Source: Hordeum vulgare subsp. vulgare (lineage: Eukaryota; Streptophyta; Magnoliopsida; Poales; Poaceae). Taken from it: 64,000 nt of DNA. A program made the position numbers and the translations under genes. The notes beneath the pieces were generated by a model that saw only the letters and a program-made list of their open reading frames with translations, did not search any database and was not told where the DNA came from. Below are positions 54,175-64,000 of this stretch, one piece after another (position 1 is the stretch's first letter; every line of letters starts with the position of its first letter). The stretch covers positions 320,675,186 through 320,739,185 of the forward strand of contig NC_058520.1 in NCBI RefSeq assembly GCF_904849725.1. The letters are read 5' to 3'.

Positions 54175-56846
54175 TCCTGCTCGTCCTCGAGTAGGGAAGT
54201 GATAAAGAATGAATTTTTGATGCTTTCATGCTACCTAGCATAGATGTCCTTTGTAACTCCTCTTATGTGACGTGAATGTTCAGATCCATTAGATTCAAAA
54301 CAATAGTTTGGTATTGACGTGGAAACAATAATAATTCAAGCAAACTAGCAAGGTAATCATGACCTTTCAAAATAACAAGGCCAAAAGAAAGTTATCCCTA
54401 CAAAAGCATATAGTCTGGCTAGGCTCTATCATCATTGCACAACGAATTTAAATCATGCACTACCCCGGTATTGGCCAAGTAATTGTTTCACACCTTTACT
54501 TTCTCGAACCTTTTCAACTCCCATGCAATACATGAGCGTGAGCCATGGTTATAGCACTATAGATGGTGTGGAGTGTGGTGGAGGTTGCAAGACAAAAAAG
54601 GAGAAGATAGTCACATTGACTAGGCATATCAATGAGCTGTGGAGATGCTCATCAATAGATATTAATGTGAATGAGTAGGGATTGCCATACAAATGATGCA
54701 CTAGAGCTAAGAGTATGTGAAAGCTCTTAAAGAAAACTAGTGGGTGTGCATCCAACTTGCTTACTCACGAAGACCTAAGGCAATTTTGAGGAACCCTATC
54801 ATTGGAATATACAAGCCAAGTTATATAATGAAAATTTCCCACTAGCTATATGGTGGTGACAAAACGAGAGACTCTCAATCATGAAGATCATGGTGCTTAA
54901 TATGCACAAGTGTGGAAAAAGTGGTAGCATTGTCCCTTCTCTCTTTTTCTCTCATTTTTATATATATATTTTTTTGGTGGGCACTTTGGTCTCTTTTTTT
55001 ATTTTTTATTTTTTGGTGGTCTTCTTTGGCCTCTTTTATTTCCTCACATGGGACAATGCTCCATCAATGATGATCATCACACTTTCAACTCAAAACTTAG
55101 AGCAACTATGACTCTATATGGAATGCCTTCGGTAGTGTACCGTAGCAATGATCTAGCATGGCATAGACATTAATGGAAACATCATGCTAGCTATCTTACG
55201 ATCATGCAATGGCAATGTAGATGTGGTGGCACATGTCATGGTGGTTGTTCCATGGAAATATATCTCGGAATGACTTTGAAAAAGCCATAGTAGGTACGTA
55301 TGGTGGCTCTTTTGAGGGAGGCTAATGGTGGGTTTTGTGCACCGGCGAAAGTTGCACGGCACTAAGAAGATAGTGATGGTGGAAGGTGAAAGTGCATCTA
55401 AACCATGGAATCAACATTAGTCATGAAGAACTCATATACTTGTTGCAAAAGCTTTATTAGTAATCGAAACAAAGCATTCAACGCATACTCCTAGGGGAAG
55501 GGTTGGTAGGTATAAGCCATCGCGTGATCCCGACCGCCACGCAAAGGATGACAATCAATAGACTAATCATGCTCAGATTTCATCACATAGTGGTTCACCA
55601 TACGTGCATGCTACGGGTCACTAACTTCAACACAAGTATTTCTAGATCCACAGCACCCTACTAGCATAACTTCAATATTACCATAACCACAACTAAAAAC
55701 TAATTGAGATGAATCAAACTTCTCTAACTATTCAATGCACATGAAGGTGGAAGTTTTTGTATCCCTTTGGATAACTATCCATTTTAAGACTACTTTCAAA
55801 GCATAGATCAACTACCAAGCCACGCACCGTTGTCCTCTAAAAGATATAAGTGAGCCACATAGAGCAAAAGTATCTAGCTCAAAAGATATAAGTGAAGCAC
55901 ATGTGAGATGAATTGTCTACCAAAAGATATAAGTGAAGCTCGACAAAATCATGGTGTGTGCATGTCTCTCTCTCTAGGTGTGCAGCAAGGATGATTGTGA
56001 CACAACAAAAATAAAAGACTCCTACGATACAAGACGCTCCAAAGAAAAACACATAACATGTGGTGAATAAAAATATAGCCCCAAGTAACGTTACCGATGG
56101 ATTGAAGACGAGAGAGGGGATGCCTTTCCGGGTAATCCCCAAGCTTAGGCTTTTACGGCATCCTTGAATCTCTTGGGGTGCCTTGGGCATCCCCAAGCTT
56201 GAGCTCTTGCCACTCTTTATCTCTTTGTCCATAAGAACTTCACCCAAAACTTGAAAACTTCACAACACGAAACTTAAACAGAAACTCGTGATAACATTAG
56301 TATGAGAAAGCAAACCACCACTTCCTTAGGTACTGTAGAAAACTTAAATTCTACTTGTGTTGGGTTACTGTATTTTCAATCTTCCATGGCTAATACCCCC
56401 CGATACTATCCATAGTTTCATCAAAATAAGCAACCAACAAAACAAAAACAGAATATGTTAACAGCAGACCAGTCTGTGGCAATTTGTATATTTCGTATAC
56501 CTCTGGTACATCAAAAATTCTGACAAATTACGAAAGTCTGAAGAATTTGCGTAGAAATCCGCAGCAAAAAGAATCAACTCAAAAGCTCTTACAGAAAAGA
56601 AAATGAAATTTCTTTTCGTGAGCAGAAAGTTTCTGTCTTTTCCAGCATGACCAAACGATCATCCCCAGGACTAATCATAACGGTTTTGCTTGGCACAAAC
56701 GCAAAAAGAAACACAAAAAACACAATCATAAAAGAATTATGAAAGTGTGGAAAACACAAAACAGAACTAAAAAGGATAGATTCATTGGGTTTCCTCCCAA
56801 CAAACGCTTTTGTTTGACGCCCTTAGCTAGGCGAAAGGTGATGGAC
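54175..56846. other. 3' non-coding block of element F with repeated PPT motifs
   Basis: No credible coding frame. T-rich strings occur near 54945-55020. Two more CCCCAAGCTT motifs occur at 56134-56148 (followed by AGGCTTTT, as in E at 20380) and 56187-56200, in the region where a third ORF would have ended. From these to the terminal PPT is about 1.96 kb, close to the same interval in E. Frames at 54881-55111 and 55879-56247 are not supported. Confidence 0.55.
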
Positions 56847-57977
56847 TCACGTATAGTCATCTTTGGTGCTGAAACCATAAGTAGCCCTCATCATAGATTC
56901 GTAAGGCAATCTTATTTTCTTTCTAGGAAAGTGCTCCATGCCCTTCTTTAAAGGAAATTGAAATTTAATATTCCCTTCCTTCATATCGATGATAGCACCA
57001 ATAGTCCTTAGGAAAGGTCTACCAAGAATAATGGGACATGAAGGATTGCAATCTATGTCAAGTACAATGAAATCCACGGGTACATAGTTCTTATTTGCAA
57101 CAATAAGAACATCATCGATCCTTCCCATGGGTTTCTTGACAGTTGAATCCGCAAGATGCAAATTAAGAGAACACTCTTCAATCTCATGAAAACCAAGAAT
57201 ATCACATAAAGACTTTGGAATCGCACAAACACTAGCACCCAAATCACACAAAGCATTGCACTCACAGTTTTTGATCTTGATTTTGATAGTAGGTTCACAC
57301 TCATCATGAAATTTTCTAGGTATAGAGACTTCTAGTTTGAGCTTCTCTTCAAGAGATTTCATCATAGCATCTACGATATGCGCGGTAAAGGCTTTGCTTT
57401 GGCTATAAGCATGTGGAGAGTTTGCAATGGATTGCATCAAAGAAATGCATTCAAACAAGGAGCAATTATCATAATTGAATTCCTTGAAATCCAAAGTGGG
57501 AGTTTCATTACTACCCACAATTTTGATTTCTTCTACTCCACTCTCCACACCTTTATCATCAAGATGGGTGGACTCCGAATCATTGGGGCGTTTTTCAACC
57601 AAAGTGCATTTATATCCAGCCCCTCCATAGATAGGTTTGACACGCGAAAACAAAGATTCAAGAGGAGACACACCAAGCACTTTAAGATCTTCGTGATTTG
57701 CATCACAAATTTCAGGTTTAGCTGCCATCTTATTGACTAAGGTAGCCTGCTTGTCAGAAATTTGGCCTTCCAATTTTTCAAGGTGAGCAAGCTGAGAATT
57801 AAGTGCAAGGAAATCATTGGCCATATCATCAACCTCTTTATTCAAACAGACCAAAAAGGAATTTTGCTCTTTTAGTTCCCTACGGAAGTAACTATTTTGG
57901 TCAAACTGAGAAGACATGAAACCGTTGACATTAGTTTCAATATCCTCCAATTTTCTGAAATAGTTTGGTTTGGCCAT
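56847..57977 (-). CDS. Intact coiled-coil plus aspartic protease protein of element F
   Basis: 376 codons from the ATG at 57977 (MAKPNYFRKLEDIET), without stop or frameshift; upstream codons remain open but lack an ATG. Residues about 5-90 are a heptad-rich coiled coil (LKEQNSFLVCLNKEVDDMAN). A variable linker follows (about 100-180), then the Athila pre-protease region (about 205-240). The retropepsin has catalytic DLGAS at residues 245-249, a hydrophobic VDFIVLDI strand near 300, and ILGRPFL at 317-323. The C-terminus ends after MRATYGFSTKDDYT. It lies 195 bases after the PBS, in the gag position, but no capsid pattern or zinc knuckle is visible. The family is Athila-type protease; the intact state in a non-autonomous element is unusual. 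Confidence 0.8.
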   Translation of the reverse strand: MAKPNYFRKLEDIETNVNGFMSSQFDQNSYFRRELKEQNSFLVCLNKEVDDMANDFLALNSQLAHLEKLEGQISDKQATLVNKMAAKPEICDANHEDLKVLGVSPLESLFSRVKPIYGGAGYKCTLVEKRPNDSESTHLDDKGVESGVEEIKIVGSNETPTLDFKEFNYDNCSLFECISLMQSIANSPHAYSQSKAFTAHIVDAMMKSLEEKLKLEVSIPRKFHDECEPTIKIKIKNCECNALCDLGASVCAIPKSLCDILGFHEIEECSLNLHLADSTVKKPMGRIDDVLIVANKNYVPVDFIVLDIDCNPSCPIILGRPFLRTIGAIIDMKEGNIKFQFPLKKGMEHFPRKKIRLPYESMMRATYGFSTKDDYT

Positions 57978-58171
57978 GAGGAAAGGTCTCTCACGAACGA
58001 ACCTAAGAGCAGGCGGGCGAAAGGGAAAGGCAAAAAGCAAAAGAGAACGGCAAAGGAGAAAGGCAAACGAAAACGGCAAATGTGAAGTGGGGGAGAGGAA
58101 AACGAGAGGCAACTGGCAAAAAAGTAAATGCAGGAGATGAGTTTGTGAGACCTACTTGGATAGATCTCTCC

Positions 58172-58189
58172 TCCCCGGCAACGATGCCA
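58172..58189 (-). promoter_or_regulatory. Primer-binding site of element F
   Basis: Minus strand TGGCATCGTTGCCGGGGA, tRNA-Asp complement with two mismatches, 10 bases inside the 5' LTR. The same class of PBS as element E. Confidence 0.85.
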
Positions 58190-58199
58190 GAAATACTTC

Positions 58200-59848
58200 T
58201 GCTACTGCAACAAAAGACCTTCCAACGGTGCCAGAAACACATGCTGACGGGAGACTGTTCTTGTCTTGATTCTCCTTAGCAACGGCACCAGGAATCCTTC
58301 TGCTACGGCTACGCCTTTAGGGACTTCCTAGGCAAATATGCAAAGGATTTCCCCGTGGCCTTGGAGCCTTGTGTTGGTGTTCCCTCGAAGCGGAAAGGGT
58401 GATGTAGCGAAGTGGTGGTAAGTATTTCCCTTAGGTTTGAGAACCAAGATAATGATCCAGTGAAGGAGTATCACAAGTGCCTGCACAAACACAAAGAACC
58501 TGCTCCCAACACTATGAAGGGGTTGTCAATCCCTTATAGATTGTTCGCAAAGTGAGAACTGAAAGCAACAAAGTAACAAAGCAAAGTAAAAGTGGAGGTG
58601 TAAACGATAGATGTGAATAGACCCGGGGGGCGTAGTGTTTACTAGTGGCTTCTCTCATGAAAACAAGTAGACGGTGGGTGAACAAATTATTGTCGAGCAA
58701 ATGATAGAACCGCGCAAATTCGGGATGTCATCTATGGCAATGATTATATCTATAGGCATCACGTCCAAAAAAAGTAGACCGATACTTTCTGCATCTACTA
58801 CTATTACTCCACACGTCGGCCGTTATCCAGCATCCATCTAGTGTATTAAGTCCAAAAGAACAGAGTAACGCCTTAAGCAAGATGACATGATGTAGATGGA
58901 CAATCTCATATCAACGACAGAGCCCATGTTGTTACCCTTGATGGCAACTACTCAATGTGTGCCTTGCTGCCCCTACTGTCACTGGGAAAGGTCACCACAT
59001 GGTAAGAACCCAAAACCAAGCACTTCTCCCATTGCAATAATCATAGATCTAGTTGGCCAAACAAGACCCAAACTCGGAGAGACTTACAAGGATATCAAAT
59101 CATGCATATAACAAATCAGCAAAGACTCAAATATATATCATAGATAATGTGAGCACAAATCCACAATTCATCGGATCTCAATAAACACACCGCCAAATAA
59201 GATTACATCGGATAGACCTCCATGAAGATCATGTAGAACTTTGTATTGAAGATCCAAGAGAGAGAAGAAGCCATCTAGCTACTAACTACGGACCCGTAGG
59301 TCTGAAGTGAACTACTCACGAGTCATTGGAGGGGCGATGATGTTGATGAAAAAGCCCTCCAACTCCAAAGTCCCCTCCGGCAGGGCGCCGGGAAGGGTCT
59401 CCAAATGAGATCTCGCAGAAAAGGAAGCTTGCGGCGGCGGAAAAGTATTTTCGAGGCTCCCCTGATTTTTTCTGATTTTTAGGGAATATATAGGCGCAAG
59501 ATCTAGGTCAGGGGGGCGCCAGGGAGGCCACAAGCCTGCCCACCGCCGCCTCCCCCTGGTGGCGGAGTGGGGGCTTGTGGGCTCCCTGCAGCCCTCCTGG
59601 CTTGGCCCACACGCCCCGTGATCTTCTTCCGTTCGGGAAAAATCATTTCGGGAATTTTGTTCCGTTTGGACTCCGTTCCAAAATCAGATGTGAAAAGAGC
59701 CAAAACATAGAAAAAACAGGAACTGGCACTTGGCACTGAATTAATAAGTTAGTCCCAAAAAAGATATAAAAGGTACGTAAGACATCCAAAGATGACAAGA
59801 TAACAGCGTGAAACCATCAAAAATTATAGATACGTTTGAGACGTATCA
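58200..59848 (-). repeat. 5' LTR of element F
   Basis: 1,649 bp, direct repeat of 52506-54156. TATA-like (minus, CCTATATATTCCC) at 59481-59494; the RNA start is expected near 59455. In minus sense the leader includes GAACTCCAAAGTCC-rich sequence but no ORF. Confidence 0.93.
59481..59494 (-). promoter_or_regulatory. TATA box of the F 5' LTR
   Basis: Plus strand AGGGAATATATAGGCG; the same box is at 53789-53804 in the other LTR. Confidence 0.5.
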
Positions 59849-60130
59849 CCTGGCCAACCAATCCATACCAAGGATCACGTCCAAGCCTTGGGACTGAAGG
59901 ACGATGAGATCTACATTGAAGCTTATCCCATTGATGTTGATCCGGACTCCTCTGCATCCTAGGTTGGTCCTTAGCACTGCTCCCGGGGTATGTACTACCA
60001 TTTGCCCATTAAGGAGGGTTGACTTCAAACCACATTTTTTCGCAAACTTCTCAGTGACAAAGGAATGTGAAGCACCATAATCAAACAATATTGTTGATGG
60101 AGTGGAGTTGACGAGGAATGTACCCAGAAT
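59849..60130 (-). pseudogene. Chromovirus G protease, split by element F
   Basis: The catalytic motif reads FDYGASHSFV where the clade has FDSGASHSF, so the residue after the catalytic Asp is changed. It continues with KKCGLKSTLLNGQMVVHTPG, then FNVDLIVLQSQGLDVILGMDWLAR, ending exactly at the F insertion. It resumes at 52505 toward RT. Confidence 0.85.
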
Positions 60131-60133
60131 GCA

Positions 60134-61336
60134 TTATGGGTCCTCCTGGGCTTCTTGTGCGGAGATGTGATTCATGCATCCCCTGTTGTGGTACTGCTGG
60201 TTGTGGGGAGCTTGGTTCCTGCTTGTGGCTCCACGACCTTGTCCTTGATTAGATGCATTGGGGCGCGATACCTCGGGCTTCTTGTTGGGGCACTGCCTAG
60301 AGTAGTGCTCAGTCTGACCACATCCGAAGCAGGTAACCTGCCCTAGAATGTTGAGCTTGACTCCACTATTGTTGGGCGGATTGATCACTGGCTTGGGGTT
60401 GTCTTGCTGCTGGGGCTGGTAGTTCTAGCGGAACATTGGTGCGTATAATGCTATTGCTGATAGTTGGGTCTTGCCGGGGCAGATTGCCACGGTCGTGACT
60501 TCTGGTTAACAGGACCTCCATTACCCATCAGCTTACGCTTACGGGTGTCATCCATCGCGCGATGCTTATCCTCTAGCATGAGGGCTTTGTTCACCAGATC
60601 GCAGAAGGTCCGGCATTCGCAGACAACAAGATGATAGTGAAGCGACTGCTGGAGTCCTTCCATGAAGCGTTCCACCTTCACAGCTTTAGTGTTGACGTCT
60701 TCTAGTGCATAAGGTTAAAGTTTTGTAGGTACTCCTTGACAGTTCCACTGCCTTGCCTCGGAGCTCGAAACTCCCGCTTCTTAATGGCCATCATTCCATG
60801 GGGGGTTTGAGCAACGCGGAATCCTTCCTTTAAGTCAGTCCAAGAGATAACTTGTTCTTCCCGCATGATCTGGAACCTGTCCCACCAAGCCCTGGCCATG
60901 CCTCCGAGACAGTGAGAAGCATAAAGGACTTTCCCACGGTCATCGGTGCATTTGACCAGCATGAGGAGGTCTTCGATGGTGTGGATCCAGTCATCGCGTC
61001 CAACGGTTCAGTTGTATCTGTGAATATGGAAGGCGTAGTCCTCATAGAGTCAGACAGAGTGGAGTGACTGCTGCCATTTCCGTTCTGTGGCGGATTGTTC
61101 ACTAAGACTTGAGCCAGCTGTTGGATGGCAGCATTGTTGGCTTGACGTTCCTCTCGGAGAGCCTGGAGGAACTGAGCCACGGTCATGCTCTCCGGAGGAG
61201 GTGGTGGTGCGGGAACGTCGCCTTGGTGCTGCTCCTGGTGATCTCCGGCTTGGGCAGACCCACCGGTTCCCGACTGTTGGCCAGAAGCACCAGTGCTCGG
61301 GTTGTCGAAGGTGCTAGTGCAAGTAGAAATCACCAT
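60134..61336 (-). pseudogene. Chromovirus G gag with zinc knuckle
   Basis: The first true ATG is at 61336 (MVISTCTSTFDNPST), preceded by acceptor-like TCCCAAACAGG. Residues 1-110 are Gln/Pro/Ser-rich with PPPPPESMTVAQFLQALREERQANN. A frameshift near 61000 leads into the capsid part (60962-60702: HCLGGMARAWWDRFQIMREEQVISW, then FRAPRQGSGTVKEYLQNFN). The segment 60681-60451 has VERFMEGLQQSLHYHLV. The zinc knuckle CFGCGQTEHYSRQC is at about 60338-60297. Retrotrans_gag family; two or more frame breaks. Confidence 0.85.
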
Positions 61337-61633
61337 CCTGTTTGGGAGCAGACGGGTCAATATTCCAAAATGGTTGGGGAATCATAAGGGATGACGCTCC
61401 TAGATAAGGGGGGTTTGGTACGGTGCAAGTGTGTGAGACAAAAAAAATGCTTGAGGAAACTAATGCAATTACTTGATTAAAACAAGTGATGTAGTCGCTT
61501 ACAAGCTGCCTAAGATAGAAATGTGGCTTGCATCACAACATGAACAGGAAGCATACAACACTTGTGGTTCTCATGAACCGACACACGGACTTGACTTCGC
61601 TGGGGAGACTCCTAACTTGCCTAAGACGCTACT

Positions 61634-62398
61634 CTAAGCGGCGGACTGCTCGGTCTCGTATGTAGGTTCTACAGGGTCTTCATCTTCATCCTCGTTGCCA
61701 TCTTCTTCTTTCATAGGTGTGGGAGATGGGAGAGGTACATCACGGCATCGCTTTGTTGGCGAAGCAGTGAGGAGCTCAGTGTATTCTTCCGCGGTCAGAT
61801 GGCGACTCTGTATAGGAGTGGCCTGGAGCAGTGGTATCCCTCCTCGGAAGGCAATGGTAGGCTGCCCTCCGGGTTCTCCTTCCTTCTTGACCTTGTGGGT
61901 CTTCATATTTTCCACACGAAGTAGGTCCTTGACTTGGTGTGGTTCTTGGCAAAGCGTCACGGATTCCTTGATCAAAAGGTGAGTCAGGGTGTCGGCGAAG
62001 AGGCTGTAGTAGGTCTGAAACCTGAGTGGCTTCCCGTCCTCCGGGGATGGTTTAAGTGTCCAGCTCCCGTCAATCCCGTCCTTAACAAAAGGCAGGTGAC
62101 GAGTAGCCGGCTCGTTGGCCATCTCGGGGAGGATATCACGGATATGCATGAGCGTCTCTCGTGCTACTGTCTCCACTGCCAGCATTAGGTTTTCTATCTG
62201 TGGTCCTTCCAAGAACCAGCTAGTTGGGGAGTCATTTTCCTTCACTATCACATCTACGTGATATTCCTTTGTGTCGGCGTTGACCCAGTGCTCGTGGTAG
62301 AGGAAAATGGGCATGCAACATACTTGACACTTCTCCAGACCGTCTCCCAAAATCAAGGGAAAGCCGATTTCGAGAAGCGTCTCACGTACGACGGCGAT
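61634..62398 (-). CDS. Open frame of unknown function upstream of gag in chromovirus G
   Basis: About 255 codons are open without interruption. The frame is preceded directly by TAG, and the first 30 or so codons contain no ATG. It begins exactly at a 3' splice-site-like sequence (branch-like CTAAC, pyrimidine run, TTGTAG at 62404-62399), so it is probably a second exon. An alternative is translation from the Met in CCMPIFLYHEHW. The N-terminal part has GDGLEKCQVCCMPIFLYHEHW with closely spaced cysteines, and EYHVDVIVKEN. The middle is helical (ENLMLAVETVARETLMHIRDILPEM). The C-terminus is acidic (EEDGNEDEDEDP). It sits between PBS and gag on the element's strand, about 300 bases before gag. 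I do not recognise the family. Gag and pol of the same element are broken while this frame is open. Confidence 0.65.
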   Translation of the reverse strand: MAVVRETLLEIGFPLILGDGLEKCQVCCMPIFLYHEHWVNADTKEYHVDVIVKENDSPTSWFLEGPQIENLMLAVETVARETLMHIRDILPEMANEPATRHLPFVKDGIDGSWTLKPSPEDGKPLRFQTYYSLFADTLTHLLIKESVTLCQEPHQVKDLLRVENMKTHKVKKEGEPGGQPTIAFRGGIPLLQATPIQSRHLTAEEYTELLTASPTKRCRDVPLPSPTPMKEEDGNEDEDEDPVEPTYETEQSAA

Positions 62399-62540
62399 CT
62401 ACAAGGTTTTTAGGAGAGGGTTAGAAATTTGTGGGGTGGTATCAAATAGTAGCAAGGTGTAGAAATCTCAAGTGCAAGGGCTGAGTGTACTAATCGTCTC
62501 GGCTATCGACCATGCTACCTAAGGCTTCCTACAGTCAGGA

Positions 62541-62554
62541 TGACTCTGATACCA
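62541..62554 (-). promoter_or_regulatory. Primer-binding site of chromovirus G
   Basis: Minus strand TGGTATCAGAGTCA, five bases inside the LTR end (CCCCACA). Initiator-Met tRNA type. Confidence 0.85.
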
Positions 62555-62558
62555 GCTC

Positions 62559-64000
62559 TGTGGGGACCCCGACTTACGAGTCGAGATCGCCGAATGAACG
62601 TGCTCAGTGGTCCCAGATATCAATGCTCACCGAACACACAGATACTGAATAATAAGACTCTTACATCCAACATACCGTTTGATACATGAAATGACCATTA
62701 AGGTCAAGTCTCACATAGATAGGGCCTATAAGGCCAATCACACCGATACAACTACTAGCGGAAATCTTAATAATAAAAGGGAGCCCATGCCATCAACCTT
62801 CACCAACAGGCATTCTGGCTGGGAAGCGTCCTAGTCCGCGTGTCTGTCTCCGATGACGAATTCTTCTCCAAACACTAGTTCTTCCATGTCTGGTCAATCA
62901 CATAACCAGTGGCAAGCCAGTGAGTACTTTGAATGTACTCGCAAACAACCCATGATATGGATAATGCAATTGGTATGATAATAAGTGATATGCAGCATTT
63001 GCAAAAGGCAAGCTTTGAATGTAAATAAACATGATCATAGACGGGTATGGACATGCATCATAAGCTAGATGGTATTCAGAAGAACAGGTTACAGATATCA
63101 ACATATCTGCTCAGGGTTGAACACTTCGGGTTCACCCAATATGCCAAGTCACCAAACTTGGTCATATCAACTCTTTTGTATCACACTATGAACACACACG
63201 CACACACACATACACACACTTGGTTTATGCGGAAACATCGGGACATAGTTTAAGCAGGATTACCCAACTGTCCTTGACCGTGGACACGGCTATTCGAAAA
63301 GTTTTACACTCTGCAGAGGTTGTACGCTGTACCCGCGAGATCCGGGAATCTTCTGTGTCATCCATGACTCGCGATATATAACATACCCGAGGTAAGTACC
63401 TGATCATTGCGTTTCCCCTGACAATACTAGACAAAGAGTTCCACTCAATTGGTACTAAGCCCACATGATGTACGTCTTACGAGCACCAACTCTGGACCAT
63501 ATCATCCATGCAGGGACGAACGGTGTGCCCAGAACACGTAAAAACGGCATAGTTGACCTACCTGGTACGACCCCGTCACGAGAGTGACCGCATATCGCTC
63601 CCGCCACTAGTAATGTGGCTCTTTGCTAGCATCGACCAAGGTAGTCAACAAAGCCCCGTCCCTTAAAGAGGTAACGCGGTCGCACATGTAAGGTTGGGAT
63701 GGTCGACACATCATAAATCTATTCCCATTTCCGAAACCACTCACACAAAACTTTACCCGGTGCACCACTGCTTCACAAGTGGCCACCTAACTCATCATCA
63801 TCACCCTCGGACGTTAGTAGCACCCGACGGGGTTTTCGTTAACCTTTGATATCAACTTTACCATCATCATGCATATGCTTCTACTATGCGTAGCTCTACT
63901 GTCTACATGTCAACATAATATCAGCGTGACCCTCATAGGTGGTAGGATCATGCTCATATGCAAGTGCTCTGGAGGAGCCATCGGTAACACCATGTTGGGT
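62559..64000 (-). repeat. 5' LTR of chromovirus G (partial, runs off the window)
   Basis: Starts TGTGGGGACCCCG next to the PBS. Bases 63596-64000 match 46245-46680 in direct orientation and 43258-46239 in inverted orientation (63481-64000). The promoter part should lie beyond 64000. It contains a CA-rich microsatellite (63190-63222). No gene. Confidence 0.85.
63190..63222. repeat. CA microsatellite in the LTR of G
   Basis: ACACACACGCACACACACATACACACAC-like run with interruptions. Confidence 0.85.

Larger units (their letters stand above)
52506..59848 (-). mobile_element. Complete non-autonomous Athila-like retrotransposon F
   Basis: 7,343 bp with LTRs 52506-54156 and 58200-59848, a PPT (54157-54174), a tRNA-Asp type PBS (58172-58189) and a perfect CCTGG target duplication. 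Its only gene is a 376-codon coiled-coil/protease frame (57977-56847). RT, RNase H, integrase and a third ORF are absent. It sits in the protease of chromovirus G: the G reading frame ends in ...GMDWLAR at the right and resumes with a plausible continuation at 52505. In the first 200 bases of the LTRs I count 9 mismatches, so the insertion is of intermediate age. Confidence 0.93.
46240..64000 (-). mobile_element. Tekay-type chromovirus (Gypsy) G, split by element F
   Basis: Minus-strand Gypsy element running beyond the right window edge. From right to left: 5' LTR (from 62559), PBS (62541-62554), an extra ORF (62398-61634), gag (61336-60134), protease (60130-59849), then after the F insertion RT/RNase H (52500-50850), integrase (50840-49920), a C-terminal chromodomain (49700-49460) and a truncated 3' LTR. 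An integrase chromodomain of the ...RILDEAER...W.SN.TEAEATWE type, together with a very long LTR, indicates the Tekay/Del clade of chromoviruses. Stops and frameshifts in pol make it inactive. Confidence 0.88.

Noticed and set aside
54881..55111. Hydrophobic 76-codon frame in element F
   Set aside because: Produced by T-rich runs (Phe/Leu codons); no homologous frame in E and no start context.
57378..57740. 120-codon plus-strand frame
   Set aside because: Antisense shadow of the intact protease ORF of element F.
1..64000. Host protein-coding genes, rRNA or tRNA genes
   Set aside because: Every supported coding segment belongs to a transposable element; no tRNA cloverleaf or rRNA sequence was recognised on either strand.

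Overview
The window is a stack of nested transposable elements with no recognisable host gene. LTR retrotransposons of the Copia SIRE/Maximus, Gypsy Athila and Gypsy Tekay (chromovirus) types, together with a CACTA DNA transposon, point to an intergenic region of a large grass genome. A Triticeae species (wheat, barley or rye group) is the most likely source. That is inferred from element types and gene-poor layout, not from a species marker. Almost every polyprotein carries stops or frameshifts. Four reading frames stay open: a 23-codon frame in the CACTA passenger, a 376-codon gag/protease frame in a non-autonomous element, one of about 255 codons upstream of gag in a chromovirus, and parts of env-position ORFs.

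Layout from left to right. (1) 1-5331: 5' part of Copia element A (minus strand: gag, PBS, 5' LTR), split by a 2,704-bp CACTA element at 412-3115 with a perfect AAG target duplication. (2) 5332-10457: Copia element B (minus), with gag and 5' LTR but no pol, into which A is inserted. (3) 10458 to about 15903: Athila-like Gypsy C (plus), degenerate gag-PR-RT-RH-INT plus a third ORF. (4) About 15904-16865 and 26795-28570: GC-rich degenerate sequence D on both sides of (5) Athila-like element E (minus, 16866-26794), which has two LTRs and a tRNA-Asp type PBS but no RT or integrase. (6) 28571-49416: a long inverted repeat made of two opposed copies of one chromovirus LTR. Its left arm is split by a complete 14.4-kb SIRE/Maximus-type Copia (28852-43257, TSD ATTAT). 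(7) 46240 to beyond 64000: the Tekay chromovirus G (minus). Its protease is split by non-autonomous Athila-like element F (52506-59848, TSD CCTGG).

Inferred relative order: CACTA entered A, A entered B, B entered C; Maximus entered an LTR of the G family that was already inverted; F entered G.

The most unusual signals are these: an open frame upstream of gag in G that begins at a strong 3' splice site; promoter-like modules (TATA, G-boxes, palindrome clusters copied from the LTR, gene-like leader) inside retroelements just upstream of the third ORF; duplicated polypurine-tract motifs framing a roughly 1.9-kb 3' non-coding block in both E and F; and the inverted LTR palindrome. All similarity statements are by eye and from family knowledge; no search was run.
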